Positions 45,805-55,176 of a stretch of DNA of 64,000 nt are shown piece after piece. The translations under genes and the position numbers were made by a program. Within the stretch, counting starts at the first letter, position 1, and every line of letters begins with the position of its first letter. The notes beneath the pieces are model-generated. The model saw only the letters and a list, made by a program, of their open reading frames with translations, had not been told where the DNA came from and made no database searches. Source of the DNA: AP-16 sp963755055 (GTDB lineage: Bacteria > Pseudomonadota > Alphaproteobacteria > Rhizobiales > Xanthobacteraceae); NCBI GenBank assembly GCA_963755055.1, contig CAVWIS010000011.1, positions 1 to 64,000 of the forward strand, in the 5' to 3' direction.

Positions 45805-47046
45805 ATGACCTCATTCCGCGACACGCGCATCCTGCTGCCGGAAGGCTCGAGCTTGTCGGCCCGCGAGGCGATCACCGCTCTCGGGCGTGCCGGCTACCGC
45901 GTCGAGGTATGCGATCCCGATCCGCGATGCATCGGACGCTTCTCGCGGTTCGTGCGCCGGTTCCACCGCTGTCCGCCGATGGGCCGCGATCCGTCCGGCT
46001 TTCTCGAGTTCACGCTCGGCCTGCTGCGAAGCGGCCAATTCGACATTCTGCTGCCGACGCATGAGCAGGCCTACCTGTTCGCCGCCGCGCGCGAGCGCCT
46101 GCCGGAAACGGTCGGGGTCGCGCTGGCGAGTTTTGCGAGCTTCGAGCGGGTCCAGGGCAAGGCTCCCTTCAGCCGGCTCGTTGCCGAGATCGGCCTGCAG
46201 CAGCCGCGGACCGAGATCGTCGGATCGCCCCGCGAGCTCGCCGGATGCGACCTGGCGCCAGCCTTCGTCAAGACGAGCTTCGGGACCGCCAGCCGCGGGA
46301 TCTGGAAGATTCACGATCGCGCCGAACGGGACGCGCTCGCCGGCGAATTGGAAGCGCTCGGGGCGTTCGAGGAAGGCGTCGTGGTGCAGGCCGTCGCCGA
46401 GGGCCCGCTCGAGCGAGCGCAGGCCGTGTTTGCCCACGGCAGGCTCATCGCCGCGCACGGCTACCGACAGGTGGCGAGCGGGGCCGGCGGCGGCGACGCG
46501 ATCAAGGAGAGCGTGCGACGACCGGCGGTTCGCGCTCATCTCGCCCGGCTCGGCGAGCAGCTCGCCTGGCACGGCGCGCTGTCGGTCGACTACATTCTCG
46601 ATGGGACCGGATCGCCGCTCTATATCGACGCCAATCCCCGTCTGGTCGAGCCGGTCAATGCCGCGCTGGCTGGCGTCGATCTCGCCGATTGCCTTGTCCA
46701 GCTGTCGCTCGGACGCGTCTCGCCCTTGCCGGAGCCGCGCGAGGGAGTGCGCACCCATCTGGGGGTCCAGGCGCTCATCGGGGCCGCCGAAGGCGGCGCC
46801 ACGCGGGACGACATCATCCGCGAGGCCTGGAGGCTCTGGCGACGGTCCGGCCCCTATGCGGGGAGCATCGAGGAGCTGACGCCGCTGTGGGCGGACTTTG
46901 CCTGCGCGATTCCAGCCAGCGTCGGCCTCGTCATCGCGCTCGTCGAGGCGGGGTCCCGGCGCCGCTTCTCGCGCAGCTTCGCCAGCCGCCATCAGCTGAC
47001 GCTCGACACGGTGCGGATGATCCGGCGGAATATTGCCCGACCTTAG
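45805..47046 (+). CDS. ATP-grasp domain protein (carboxylate-amine ligase-like)
   Basis: The 413-aa cytoplasmic protein has a pre-ATP-grasp Rossmann segment (TRILLPEGSSLSAREAITAL) and an ATP-grasp fold. FVKTSFGTASRGIWKI is the first nucleotide-binding strand, and LYIDANPRLVEPVNAAL is the metal-binding strand with the Asp/Asn/Glu set of carbamoyl-phosphate-synthase-type ligases. Such stand-alone ligases join a carboxylate to an amine, for example in peptide or cell-surface modification. The partner substrate is unknown. It follows the Fic gene by 57 bases on the same strand. The start at 45805 is preferred over 45778. Confidence 0.82.
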   Translation: MTSFRDTRILLPEGSSLSAREAITALGRAGYRVEVCDPDPRCIGRFSRFVRRFHRCPPMGRDPSGFLEFTLGLLRSGQFDILLPTHEQAYLFAAARERLPETVGVALASFASFERVQGKAPFSRLVAEIGLQQPRTEIVGSPRELAGCDLAPAFVKTSFGTASRGIWKIHDRAERDALAGELEALGAFEEGVVVQAVAEGPLERAQAVFAHGRLIAAHGYRQVASGAGGGDAIKESVRRPAVRAHLARLGEQLAWHGALSVDYILDGTGSPLYIDANPRLVEPVNAALAGVDLADCLVQLSLGRVSPLPEPREGVRTHLGVQALIGAAEGGATRDDIIREAWRLWRRSGPYAGSIEELTPLWADFACAIPASVGLVIALVEAGSRRRFSRSFASRHQLTLDTVRMIRRNIARP

Positions 47047-47068
47047 CCTGCGGCGGCGACGCGCGCCC

Positions 47069-47626
47069 TCACGGCTCCAGCTCGGTGTCCCAATACAAAT
47101 AGTCGAGCCAGCTGTCGTGCAGATAGTTCGGAGGAAACAGCCGGCCGTTGCGGTGCAGATGATGGACGCTCGGCTGGAACGGCATCTGCGAGGGCCACAT
47201 GCCGGCCTCGGGCGGCGTCAGGTTGCCCTTGCGCAGGTTGCAGGGCGAGCAGGCGGCGACCACGTTGAGCCAAGTGGTGTGCCCGCCGCGCGAGCGCGGC
47301 AGCAGGTGGTCGAAGGTGAGATCATCGCGCTCGCCGCAATACTGGCAGGAAAACTTGTCGCGCAGGAAAACGTTGAAGCGGGTGAAGGCCGGATGCGTCG
47401 ACGGGCGCACAAAAGTCTTCAGCGACACCACGCTGGGGAGCTGGATCTCCAGGCTGGGGCTGCGCACCGCCTTGTCGTAGTGGGCGACAATATTCACCCG
47501 ATCGAGGAAGACGGCCTTGATCGCGTCCTGCCACGACCACAACGACAGCGGATAATAGCTCAGCGGACGAAAATCCGCGTTGAGCACCAGAGCCGGCCAG
47601 CCGCCGGACGACACGTGCACGTTCAA
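47069..47626 (-). CDS. HNH endonuclease
   Basis: The 185-aa protein contains a zinc-stabilised HNH nuclease: CQYCGERDDLTFDHLLP, then HTTWLNVVAACSPCN, with two CxxC knuckles and the catalytic His of the DHLLP segment. An N-terminal domain (VSSGGWPALVLNADFRPLS) is shared with a conserved chromosomal family in Alphaproteobacteria. Start TTG 47626 is supported by AGGAG seven bases upstream. It is not associated with a phage or restriction locus here. Its role (DNA repair or nicking) is unknown. Confidence 0.88.
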   Translation of the reverse strand: MNVHVSSGGWPALVLNADFRPLSYYPLSLWSWQDAIKAVFLDRVNIVAHYDKAVRSPSLEIQLPSVVSLKTFVRPSTHPAFTRFNVFLRDKFSCQYCGERDDLTFDHLLPRSRGGHTTWLNVVAACSPCNLRKGNLTPPEAGMWPSQMPFQPSVHHLHRNGRLFPPNYLHDSWLDYLYWDTELEP

Positions 47627-47759
47627 GACGACGCTCCTTGCCCTCCTTCAATTGCCGCAAAGCAGCATCCCCGGCGATTGTATAGGCGACCGTGACCGTA
47701 TTGTGAAGCAGGGGGAAAGCCGCTGTGCGGCGCGGCTTGCGAGGCCGCTCAGAGCGGCA

Positions 47760-48431
47760 CTACCGGGCGATGCCGAGGCGGCGAATCAGGAACTCGCCGC
47801 CGTGGCGCAGGCCCTCGGGGTCGATGCCGTGGCCGAGCCTGAGCGACAGATGCCACTCGACCGGGATGTCGAGGGCCGCCAAGTCCGCCCCCGACTGGAA
47901 CAGCGCGTCGGCCGGGATCAGATCGTCGCTGTCGCCGTGGATCAGCAGGATCGGCGGCCGCGCGACGATCTCTGCCGCCACCGCCTCGGGCTCGGCGCCG
48001 GGCAGCACGAACAGGCCCGAATAGCCGACGATCGCGGCCGGCGGCGCGCGCCGGCGCAGGCCCACATGCAGCGCCATCATGGTGCCCTGGCTGAACCCGA
48101 CCAGGGCGAGGTCGCGGCCGGTGAGGTTGCGGCGCGTGAGCTCGGCGTCGAGGAAGCGGTCGAGGACGGGGGCCGCCTTGTTGACCCCGGTCCAGCGCTC
48201 GCGCGGATCGCGCATGGTGAGCGCGAACCATTGGCGGCCCACCGGAGCCATGCCGCACACCTCCGGGGCGTGCGGGGAGACGAAGGCCGCCTGCGGCATG
48301 GCCTTCTGCCAGGCCCGGCCGAGGTCGATCAGGTCGTTGCCGTCGGCGCCGTAGCCGTGGAGAAATACCACGAGTTGGCGTGCCGGACCGCTGCGCGGCT
48401 CGATCCGCGGACCATCGAGCTCGGCCGCCAT
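47760..48431 (-). CDS. Carboxylesterase/phospholipase-like alpha/beta-hydrolase
   Basis: The 223-aa protein has HGYGADGNDLI, the nucleophile elbow GFSQGTMMA, the Asp in IHGDSDDLIP and the His in LRLGHGIDPEG, the complete triad of the acyl-protein thioesterase/carboxylesterase (YpfH/EstB) family. It is cytoplasmic, with no signal peptide. The start ATG 48431 follows GGGAGG at good spacing. It precedes no other gene on its strand closely; the AlkA gene lies 24 bases upstream, so the two are probably co-transcribed. Confidence 0.88.
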   Translation of the reverse strand: MAAELDGPRIEPRSGPARQLVVFLHGYGADGNDLIDLGRAWQKAMPQAAFVSPHAPEVCGMAPVGRQWFALTMRDPRERWTGVNKAAPVLDRFLDAELTRRNLTGRDLALVGFSQGTMMALHVGLRRRAPPAAIVGYSGLFVLPGAEPEAVAAEIVARPPILLIHGDSDDLIPADALFQSGADLAALDIPVEWHLSLRLGHGIDPEGLRHGGEFLIRRLGIAR

Positions 48432-48455
48432 GCAAAAACCTCCCTTGCCGGATTG

Positions 48456-49112
48456 TCAGGTCGAGGGCTTCACGGGCGCGGCGTCGCGCCCTTTGACGGC
48501 GCGATAATAGGTCCACAGCAGCAGCGCCGCCACTCCGCGCCACGGGCGCCAGGGGTCGGCGAGCGGGCCCATGTCGCGGGCCGTCGGCCGGCTGGGAAGC
48601 GCGAGGGCGAGCTTTGCCGCCTCCTGCAAGGCGAGGTCGCCGGCCGGCCAGGCGTCCGCATGGCCGAGGCAGAACAGCAGGTAGACGTCCGCGGTCCACG
48701 GACCGATGCCGTGCAGCGCGGTCAGCCTCGCGTGCGCGGCGTCCGCCGGCCATTCGGCGAGCGCGTCGAGATCGAGCCCGCCCTGGCGAATCTCCCGGGC
48801 GATCGCCTTGAGCGTGCGGACCTTGGCGGCCGACAGGCCGAGACGCTTGAGCTTTTCCGGCCGCGCGCGCAGCACCGCCTCGTGGTCGAGCGGGTCGAGC
48901 GCCGCCTCGAGCCGTCCCCGGATGGCGGCGGCGCTGGCGATCGAGAGCTGCTGGGAGATGATGATGGCGGCAAGGCCCTGGAAGCCCCCGGGACGCCGCC
49001 GCAGAGCCGGGCGGCCGGCGGTCGCCAGGATCGGCTTAAGCCGCGCATCCGCGGCGATCAGCTTGTCGAGGGCAGCGGTGAGATCGGCCTCGGTGTGGAT
49101 GTGGGTGGGCAT
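48456..49112 (-). CDS. DNA-3-methyladenine glycosylase II (AlkA-type HhH-GPD)
   Basis: The 218-aa glycosylase excises alkylated bases. The helix-hairpin-helix LTALHGIGPWTADVYLL is followed by WPAGDLALQEA with the catalytic Asp. QLSIASAAAIRGRL is the family-conserved N-terminal helix. It lacks the N-terminal AlkA extension of E. coli, consistent with the short subfamily. The ATG at 49112 is the first in frame near this domain, though its ribosome-binding site is weak. It is divergent from gluQ. Confidence 0.88.
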   Translation of the reverse strand: MPTHIHTEADLTAALDKLIAADARLKPILATAGRPALRRRPGGFQGLAAIIISQQLSIASAAAIRGRLEAALDPLDHEAVLRARPEKLKRLGLSAAKVRTLKAIAREIRQGGLDLDALAEWPADAAHARLTALHGIGPWTADVYLLFCLGHADAWPAGDLALQEAAKLALALPSRPTARDMGPLADPWRPWRGVAALLLWTYYRAVKGRDAAPVKPST

Positions 49113-49276
49113 GCGGGGTCGCCGATGCTGGGATCCGACCATCGCCGGCGCTCGCGGCGAATGATTGGAGGATTGCTGCGGAAGAAGTGGAAATCCGATA
49201 AGGGACGGCCGATGTCGACGCCGCAGCATCTACAGGCGAGGCCCAGGCGCCGCAATCCCGGCGGCGGTCGACCGTG

Positions 49277-50149
49277 ATGCCGCGTCCGGTGTTCCGCTTC
49301 GCGCCGAGCCCCAACGGTTTTCTGCATCTCGGCCACGCGCTGAGCGCGCTGCTGAACCTCGAGATGGCGCGCGCCACGGGCGGACGCCTGCTGCTGCGCA
49401 TCGAGGATATCGACCGCGCGCGCTGCCGGCCGGAATTCGCCGCGGCGATGCTGAAGGATCTGGCGTGGCTCGGCATCGCGTTCGAGCCCGAGGTGCGGCG
49501 TCAGTCGGAGCATCTCGACGATTACCAGACGGCGCTCGCCGCGCTGCAGGGCCAGGGTCTCGTTTACCCGAGCTTCGAAAGCCGCGGCGAGATTCGCCGC
49601 CTGATCGCCGCGCGCGAGCAGATCGCGCCGTGGCGGCACGACCCCGATGGCGCGCCACTCTATCCGGGCGACGCCCGCACGATGCCGGTGGCCGAACGCG
49701 AGCGCCGCATGCCGCGGGGCGAGCCGTACGCGCTCCGGCTTGCCTTGGAACGCGCGGTCGAGTGCACCGGCGCGCTCACCTGGAGCGAAAGCGGGGAGGG
49801 GCCGGGCGGCGAGAGCGGGAACGTTGCCGCGGATCCTGCGGCCTGGGGCGACGTGGTGCTCGCCCGCAAGGAGATGCCGACGAGCTATCATCTCTCCGTC
49901 GTGGTCGACGACGCGCTCCAGGGCGTCACCCACGTGGTGCGCGGGCAGGACCTTTTCTGGTCGACCAGCATCCACCGCCTGCTCCAGGCGCTGCTCGGCC
50001 TGCCGACGCCGACCTACCATCACCACCGGCTGATCCGCGACGCCGCCGGCCGCAAGCTTGCCAAGTCAACCCGGGCGACGGCGCTGCGCGAGCTGCGCGC
50101 GCAAGGTCTTTCGCCCGCCGATATCAGGCGGATGGTCGGGCTCGATTGA
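49277..50149 (+). CDS. gluQ: Glutamyl-Q tRNA(Asp) synthetase
   Basis: The 290-aa enzyme attaches glutamate to the queuosine base of tRNA-Asp. It has the truncated GluRS-like catalytic core: FAPSPNGFLHLGHA (HIGH-type), LLRIEDIDRARC, GVTHVVRGQDLF and KLAKS (KMSKS-type). Length fits GluQ, as the anticodon-binding domain is absent. The zinc-binding Cys-x-Cys and later Cys of canonical GluQ are replaced (YPSFESRGEI and YPGDAR), so zinc is probably not bound. The start is ATG 49277 (GTG 49274 immediately before). Confidence 0.9.
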   Translation: MPRPVFRFAPSPNGFLHLGHALSALLNLEMARATGGRLLLRIEDIDRARCRPEFAAAMLKDLAWLGIAFEPEVRRQSEHLDDYQTALAALQGQGLVYPSFESRGEIRRLIAAREQIAPWRHDPDGAPLYPGDARTMPVAERERRMPRGEPYALRLALERAVECTGALTWSESGEGPGGESGNVAADPAAWGDVVLARKEMPTSYHLSVVVDDALQGVTHVVRGQDLFWSTSIHRLLQALLGLPTPTYHHHRLIRDAAGRKLAKSTRATALRELRAQGLSPADIRRMVGLD

Positions 50150-50163
50150 GGCCGCCCAGTCGT

Positions 50164-50445
50164 TCAGGCCGCGCAGGATTGCCCGGGAACGACCGCGGAA
50201 GTGACCTGGTGGACGACCGGCATGGCGGCGATGCGCTGGGCCAGCCGCTCGGCGACATCGCCGGGGCAGACGAGCTCGACCGAGACCACATAGCCCTTGC
50301 CGGAAGCGTCCGGTCCGGCCGTCAGCCGCGCCGGCAGGACGTCGTGGACGACGAACGGCGCCACGATACGGGCCAGCGCCGAGGGTTCGGCATGAGCATG
50401 GATGGTAAAATGATGCCGCAAATCCGCGGCCGCGACGGTCAACAT
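50164..50445 (-). CDS. Small ACT-like domain protein
   Basis: The 93-aa protein has a beta-alpha-beta-beta-alpha-beta pattern (HHFTIHAHAEPSALARIVAPF, then GYVVSVELVCPGDVAERLAQRI) resembling an ACT domain, a small-ligand-binding module. Stand-alone ACT proteins may sense amino acids; the ligand here is unknown. It is convergent with gluQ. The ATG at 50445 is the closest one to the domain. Confidence 0.65.
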   Translation of the reverse strand: MLTVAAADLRHHFTIHAHAEPSALARIVAPFVVHDVLPARLTAGPDASGKGYVVSVELVCPGDVAERLAQRIAAMPVVHQVTSAVVPGQSCAA

Positions 50446-50689
50446 GATGGCTTGCTCCAGACGAGATCGACGAAAGGCGCGGGCGCTCCCGGCCGAATCA
50501 ATCGGCCGGGCGACTAATTGGCCCAATCGTCTGGATTGCCCGCCGGGCGGGCGCCACATGGAGGTCGAACCGCATGGGCCGAAGGTAAGCGCGCGGCGGC
50601 CCGGCGTCAACAATTCAACCGTGGAGCACAGGTGTGCCCGTGTGGCCGTCGCCGGTCCTTCGTGTCATTGTATGATGCCGGGGGCATCG

Positions 50690-51898
50690 ATGGCTGTGAA
50701 GAAAGTTCGGAAATCGGCCGCCAAGCGGACACCGACGCGGCGGCCGCGCCGCGCGAAGCGGGGCAGAGCACGACCGCAGGCGGTGGAGAATGCGGTCGCC
50801 GCCCTGGCGCACGAGGTGCGCACGCCGCTGACCGGCATCCTGGCGCTCGGCGAACTGCTGGCGGCCTCCGACCTTCCCGAGCGCGAGCGGCGCTGGGCGG
50901 AGGCGGTGAAAAGCGCGGCCGAGCATCTGGCCCAGCTCACCACGCTGGTGGTGGACGGCGTCAAGGCGAAGGGCGCCAAGCTCACCCTCGTCCCTGGCCG
51001 GTTTGCGCCCCGCCGCCTCGCCGAGGCGGTGGCGGCGACCGTCGCGGCGCGCGCCGAGGCCAAGGGGCTGACCGCCGGGGTGACGATCGCGCCGGATCTC
51101 CCCGAACTGGTGACCGGCGAATCGGTCAGGTTGCGCGCCGCGCTGGAGAACCTGGTCGACAATGCCATCAAATTCACCGAACGCGGCGAGGTCGCCTTCG
51201 CCGCCCAGGCCGAGCCCGCCGGGCGCGGCCGGGTGCGCCTCGTGTTCACGGTCACCGACAGCGGCATCGGCATGACCCGGGCCGAGATCGGCCGGCTGTT
51301 CCGGCCGTTCGCCCAGGCCAACCGCCATGTCGCGGCGCGCTTCGGCGGCGCCGGCCTCGGCCTCGTCTTCGTCCGGCGGCTCGCCAAGGCGATGGGCGGC
51401 GACGTGACGGTCGAGAGCACGCCCGGCGGCGGCAGCACCTTCCGCCTCACCGTGGTGGTGGCCGAGACGGTGGCCGACAAGGCGGCGGCGCCGCACGGAC
51501 CGGCGGGCGCTGCCGGCGGCGCCCGCCTTTCCGTGCGCGTCCTCTGCGCCGAGGACAATCCGTATGGCCGCGTCATCCTCAACACGATTCTGACCGAACT
51601 CGGCCACCGCGTCGATTTCGTCGGCAGCGGCGAAGCCGCGGTGGAGGCCGCGACCGCCGGCGGCCACGATCTGATCCTGATGGACGTCACGCTGCCGGGC
51701 ATCGACGGCGTCGAGGCGACGCGCCGCATCCGGGCGCTCGCCGGCGATCCCGGCCGCACCCCGATCGTCGGCGTGTCGGGCCACGCCGGCCAGGGCGACG
51801 AGGCCCGGGGCCGCGCCGCCGGCATGGACGCCTACCTGGTCAAGCCGCTGAGCCCGAGCACGCTCGCCGCGGTCATTGCCGCCCAGGCGCGGCGGTGA
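50690..51898 (+). CDS. Cytoplasmic hybrid histidine kinase with receiver domain
   Basis: The 402-aa protein has a basic N-terminus (KKVRKSAAKRTPTRRPRRAK), HisKA (LAHEVRTPLTGI), HATPase_c (ENLVDNAIKF, DSGIGM and AGLGLVFVRRL) and a C-terminal receiver with phospho-acceptor Asp in LILMDVTLPGIDG. There is no membrane segment or recognisable sensor, so the input is likely a protein contact. Hybrid kinases usually pass phosphate through an Hpt protein; none is adjacent. The start is ATG 50690. Confidence 0.9.
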   Translation: MAVKKVRKSAAKRTPTRRPRRAKRGRARPQAVENAVAALAHEVRTPLTGILALGELLAASDLPERERRWAEAVKSAAEHLAQLTTLVVDGVKAKGAKLTLVPGRFAPRRLAEAVAATVAARAEAKGLTAGVTIAPDLPELVTGESVRLRAALENLVDNAIKFTERGEVAFAAQAEPAGRGRVRLVFTVTDSGIGMTRAEIGRLFRPFAQANRHVAARFGGAGLGLVFVRRLAKAMGGDVTVESTPGGGSTFRLTVVVAETVADKAAAPHGPAGAAGGARLSVRVLCAEDNPYGRVILNTILTELGHRVDFVGSGEAAVEAATAGGHDLILMDVTLPGIDGVEATRRIRALAGDPGRTPIVGVSGHAGQGDEARGRAAGMDAYLVKPLSPSTLAAVIAAQARR

Positions 51899-52045
51899 GT
51901 GCGGGAGGGTCGGGCCAAGGGGATGTAGTCAACGTCCGGTTTCCCAGGATCTCTGGTTCTTCGGCAGCCGATGATCCGGATCGTGGACGACGACCCGGTA
52001 CGGGAGGTCCGCTCCCCATCGCCCAACAGTACGTCGCTCGAAACC

Positions 52046-52543
52046 TCAAGCGAAGCCCCCCAATGCCACATGGTCAAGGTAGTCCCCGAGGGCGGTCGCC
52101 TTTCCGTCCTTCACAAGAGCCTCGGCCGTCCGGCCGCCGAAGGCGGGAATAGGCTCTGCCCGGTACCACGCCATTGCCTGGTCCTTGCCGCCCGCCCAGT
52201 CGGCCACGCGCCCGATGATCTCGAGCATCTCCTTGACGCGGCTCTGCGTCTTCGGCGCGCCGACACGGCTCACCCGCTGAAGCGTCTCCGGCCTGATGCC
52301 GACAGTCTCGGCGAGTTGCCCCTTTGACATCCCGAACCAGTCGGCCACGTCGTTCACGACGACCAGTCCGGTATCATCGATGAACTGAGCGACGAGCCTT
52401 GCCCCGCGCGGGGCGTCTGCCCCTGATCCGTAGGCGTGGGATAACGTCGGCTTCGTCCGGCCATGGCTGCTCAGGACGCGCCCCATGGGGCGCTTGAGCA
52501 GCCTGCGTGCTTTGCGAACGTGCGGTTTCCTGGGCTTGCTCAT
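52046..52543 (-). CDS. Xre/MbcA/ParS-type antitoxin, orphan
   Basis: The 165-aa protein has a basic N-terminus, an Xre-like HTH (about residues 60-110; FGMSKGQLAETVGIRPETLQ) and a C-terminal toxin-binding segment (AWYRAEPIPAFGGRTAEALV followed by GDYLDHVALGGFA) typical of DUF2384 antitoxins. These pair with RES- or COG5654-type NAD-degrading toxins encoded just downstream. Here the next downstream 147 bases lead directly into the kinase gene on the other strand and no such toxin is visible. It may be an orphan or act in trans. Confidence 0.85.
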   Translation of the reverse strand: MSKPRKPHVRKARRLLKRPMGRVLSSHGRTKPTLSHAYGSGADAPRGARLVAQFIDDTGLVVVNDVADWFGMSKGQLAETVGIRPETLQRVSRVGAPKTQSRVKEMLEIIGRVADWAGGKDQAMAWYRAEPIPAFGGRTAEALVKDGKATALGDYLDHVALGGFA

Positions 52544-52708
52544 GTGTCAGATCTTTTGTCGCCCGTTTCCGCCAGTTTATACGGCACCGCCGGATGGAAG
52601 GCACTCGGCATGGGGTATTCCCGGCCACGCCGACAGGCGGACGGTCTCGCCGTTTCGGAGCCGCTGAAGCCCGTTGCCGCGCTACCATCGCCCGGAAACC
52701 CGGGTCGC

Positions 52709-54678
52709 CTACGCGGCGCGGCTGGCGCCGGCATCGACGATGCGCACGATGTCCGCCATGATGCGGTTGAGCTCGAAATCTTTTGGCGTGTAGACCGCGG
52801 CGACGCCGGCGGCCTTCAGCAGCTTCTCGTCGTCGGGCGGGATGATGCCGCCGACCACGACCGGCACGTCGTCGAGGCCGGCTCCGTGCATGCGGCTCAT
52901 CACGTCGCGCACCAGCGGCACGTGCGAGCCCGACAGGATCGACAGCCCGACCACGTGCACGCCCTCCTCCAGCGCCGCGTTGACGATCGCCGCGGGGGTG
53001 AGCCGGATGCCCTCGTAGACCACCTCCATGCCGGCGTCGCGGGCGCGCACCGCGATCTGCTCGGCGCCGTTGGAATGTCCGTCGAGCCCCGGCTTGCCGA
53101 CCAGGAGCTTGATGCGCCGGCCGAGCTTGCGGGAAACCCGCTCGACGTCGCTGCGCACATGGTCGAGGCCGCCGCCGTCCTGGCGCGCGGCGCGGCCGAC
53201 GCCGGTCGGCGCGCGGTATTCGCCGAACACTTCTCGCAGCGCCGCGCCCCATTCGCCGGTGGTGACGCCGGCGCGCGCCGCCGCGATCGACACCGGCATC
53301 AGGTTCTCATCGCTGCGCGCCGCCGCCCGGATGGCGTCGAGCGCCGCGGTAACCGCCTTGCCGTCGCGCGCCGCGCGCCAGGCCTTGAGCCGCGCCACCT
53401 GTCCGGCCTCGACATCGTGCGGCACGGTGAGGATCGAGCCCTCGCCGGTGCCAAGCATCGAAGGCTCGCTCTCGACGATAGCGGTTGACGCCGACCACCA
53501 CCTGCTCGCCGCGCTCGATCGCCTCGAGCCGCCGCGAGTTCGAACTCGACCAGCTTCTGCTTCATGTAGCTGGTCTCGACCGCCGCCACCGCGCCGCCCA
53601 TCTGGTCGATGCGGGCAAGCTCGTCCTTGGCCTCGCGCTTGAGCTCGTCGACCCGCCGGGTGATCTCGGCGGAGCCGTCGAAGATGTCGCCGTATTCCAG
53701 GAGGTCGGTCTCGTAGGCGAGGATCTGCTGCATGCGCAGCGACCATTGCTGGTCCCACGGCCGCGGCAGGCCGAGCGCCTCGTTCCACGCCGGCAGCTGC
53801 ACGGCGCGGGCGCGCGCGCGCTTCGACAGCGTCACCGCCAGCATCTCGATCAGGATGCGGTAGACGTTGTTCTCCGCCTGCTGCTCGGTCAGACCCAGCG
53901 AGTTGACCTGCACGCCGTAGCGAAACAGCCGGTGCTTGGCGTCGGCGACGCCGTAGCGCTCGGCGGTGATCTCGTCCCACAGCTCGGCGAAGGCGCGCAT
54001 CTTGCACATCTCGGTGACGAAACGCAGCCCGGCATTGACGAAGAACGAGATGCGTCCGACCACCTCGCCGAAACTGTCCGGCGACACCTCGCCAGAAGCC
54101 TTCACCCGGTCGAGGACGGCTACCGCGATGGCGAGCGCGAAGGCGAGCTCCTGGACCGGCGTCGCCCCGGCCTCCTGCAGGTGATAGGAGCAGACATTGA
54201 TCGGGTTCCACTTCGGCATCTCCACGGTCGTGAACACGATCACGTCCTTGGTCAGCCGCATCGACGGGGCCGGCGGAAACACGTAGGTGCCGCGCGACAG
54301 GTATTCCTTGATGATGTCGTTCTGTGTGGTGCCCTGCAGGGTTTTTCGCGAAACACCCTGCTCCTCGGCGGCCGCGATGTAGAGCGCGAGCAGCCAGGCG
54401 GCGGTCGCGTTGATGGTCATCGAGGTGTTCATCTCGCCGAGCGGGATTTTTTCGAACAACGCCCGCATGTCGCCGAGATGCGAGATCGGCACGCCCACCT
54501 TGCCGACCTCGCCGGCGGCGAGCGGATGGTCGGAATCGTAGCCGGTCTGGGTCGGGAGATCGAAGGCCACCGAGAGCCCGGTCTGGCCCTTGGCGAGGTT
54601 CTTCCGGTAGAGCGCATTCGACTCGCTCGCGGCCGAATGCCCCGCATAGGTGCGGAAGATCCAGGGTTTGTCAGCCAT
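52709..54678 (-). pseudogene. ecm: Ethylmalonyl-CoA mutase, interrupted by two +1 frameshifts
   Basis: The gene encodes an adenosylcobalamin-dependent mutase that converts ethylmalonyl-CoA to methylsuccinyl-CoA. The N-terminal TIM-barrel frame runs from ATG 54678 (WIFRTYAGHSAASESN, QTGYDSDHP), and the C-terminal cobalamin domain (PGLDGHSNGAEQ, with DxHxxG) is in another frame. Two surplus bases separate them. One is a T of the pair on the minus strand (plus-strand AA at 53543-53544; correction reads KLVESNSRRLEAIERGE). The second is near 53473-53478 (correction reads VNRYRESEPSML). Everything else is conserved. It is divergent from ccr and adjacent to a GlsB-like gene. Confidence 0.88.
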
Positions 54679-54714
54679 CTTCGTCCCTTCGTCGCCCGAC
54701 CCGGGCGGGTATCT

Positions 54715-54969
54715 TCAGCGTTTCACCAACCTCAGGATGACCAGCAGGACGACGGCGCCGATGGTCGCATTGATGATCGCCGCCACCATGCCGACGCCGA
54801 GATGCAGCCCGATGCGGGGCAGCAGGAAGCCGCCGATCAACGCCCCGATGAGCCCCACCACGATGTCGCCGATCAGCCCGAAACCTCCGCCCTTGACCAG
54901 TTGCCCCGCGAGCCAGCCGGCGACCAGGCCGACGATGAGGATGACGATTAGACTATTGGTATCCAGCAC
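54715..54969 (-). CDS. GlsB/YeaQ/YmgE-family small membrane protein
   Basis: This 84-aa hydrophobic protein has three predicted transmembrane helices with Gly-rich turns (VAGWLAGQLVKGGGFGLIGD, LIGALIGGFLLP). Members are stress-associated inner-membrane proteins of unknown mechanism. The start is GTG 54969, preceded by GGGAGGGAAG. It lies upstream of the mutase gene on the same strand, 36 bases away. Confidence 0.88.
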   Translation of the reverse strand: MLDTNSLIVILIVGLVAGWLAGQLVKGGGFGLIGDIVVGLIGALIGGFLLPRIGLHLGVGMVAAIINATIGAVVLLVILRLVKR

Positions 54970-55024
54970 GGCTTCCCTCCCTCGATCACACGGATCGGCC
55001 CCCGGGGGCGCCCCCCGCGTGTGT

Positions 55025-55033
55025 TGCACTGCA
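55025..55033. promoter_or_regulatory. TGC-N3-GCA dyad, site 1, upstream of ccr
   Basis: TGCACTGCA lies in the context GTTGCACTGCAGC between the divergent glsB-ecm and ccr transcription units. A similar sequence recurs at 55168. Such TGC/GCA dyads are plausible operators for regulators of acetyl-CoA/PHB metabolism, but the regulator is not identified. Confidence 0.35.
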
Positions 55034-55167
55034 GCGTAAACAGGATAACCCGCCGCGTGGCAGCTGTCAGCCGGAGAACGTGCTGCCGCGAGCCCACCGA
55101 AGGATTATATTGCAGTGGGCCTCCGCTCCGTGGTCATGCAACCGGTGCCATGTTCATGCGTTACTGT

Positions 55168-55176
55168 TGCGCTGCA
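55168..55176. promoter_or_regulatory. TGC-N3-GCA dyad, site 2, upstream of ccr
   Basis: TGCGCTGCA lies in the context GTTGCGCTGCAGC, 73 bases before the ccr start. It shares GTTGC-N-CTGCAGC with site 1 (143 bases away), so the two look like paired operators. Confidence 0.35.

Noticed and set aside
51832..52077. RES-type toxin partner for the ParS-type antitoxin
   Set aside because: The minus-strand frame downstream is short, antisense to the kinase gene, and shows no toxin motif.
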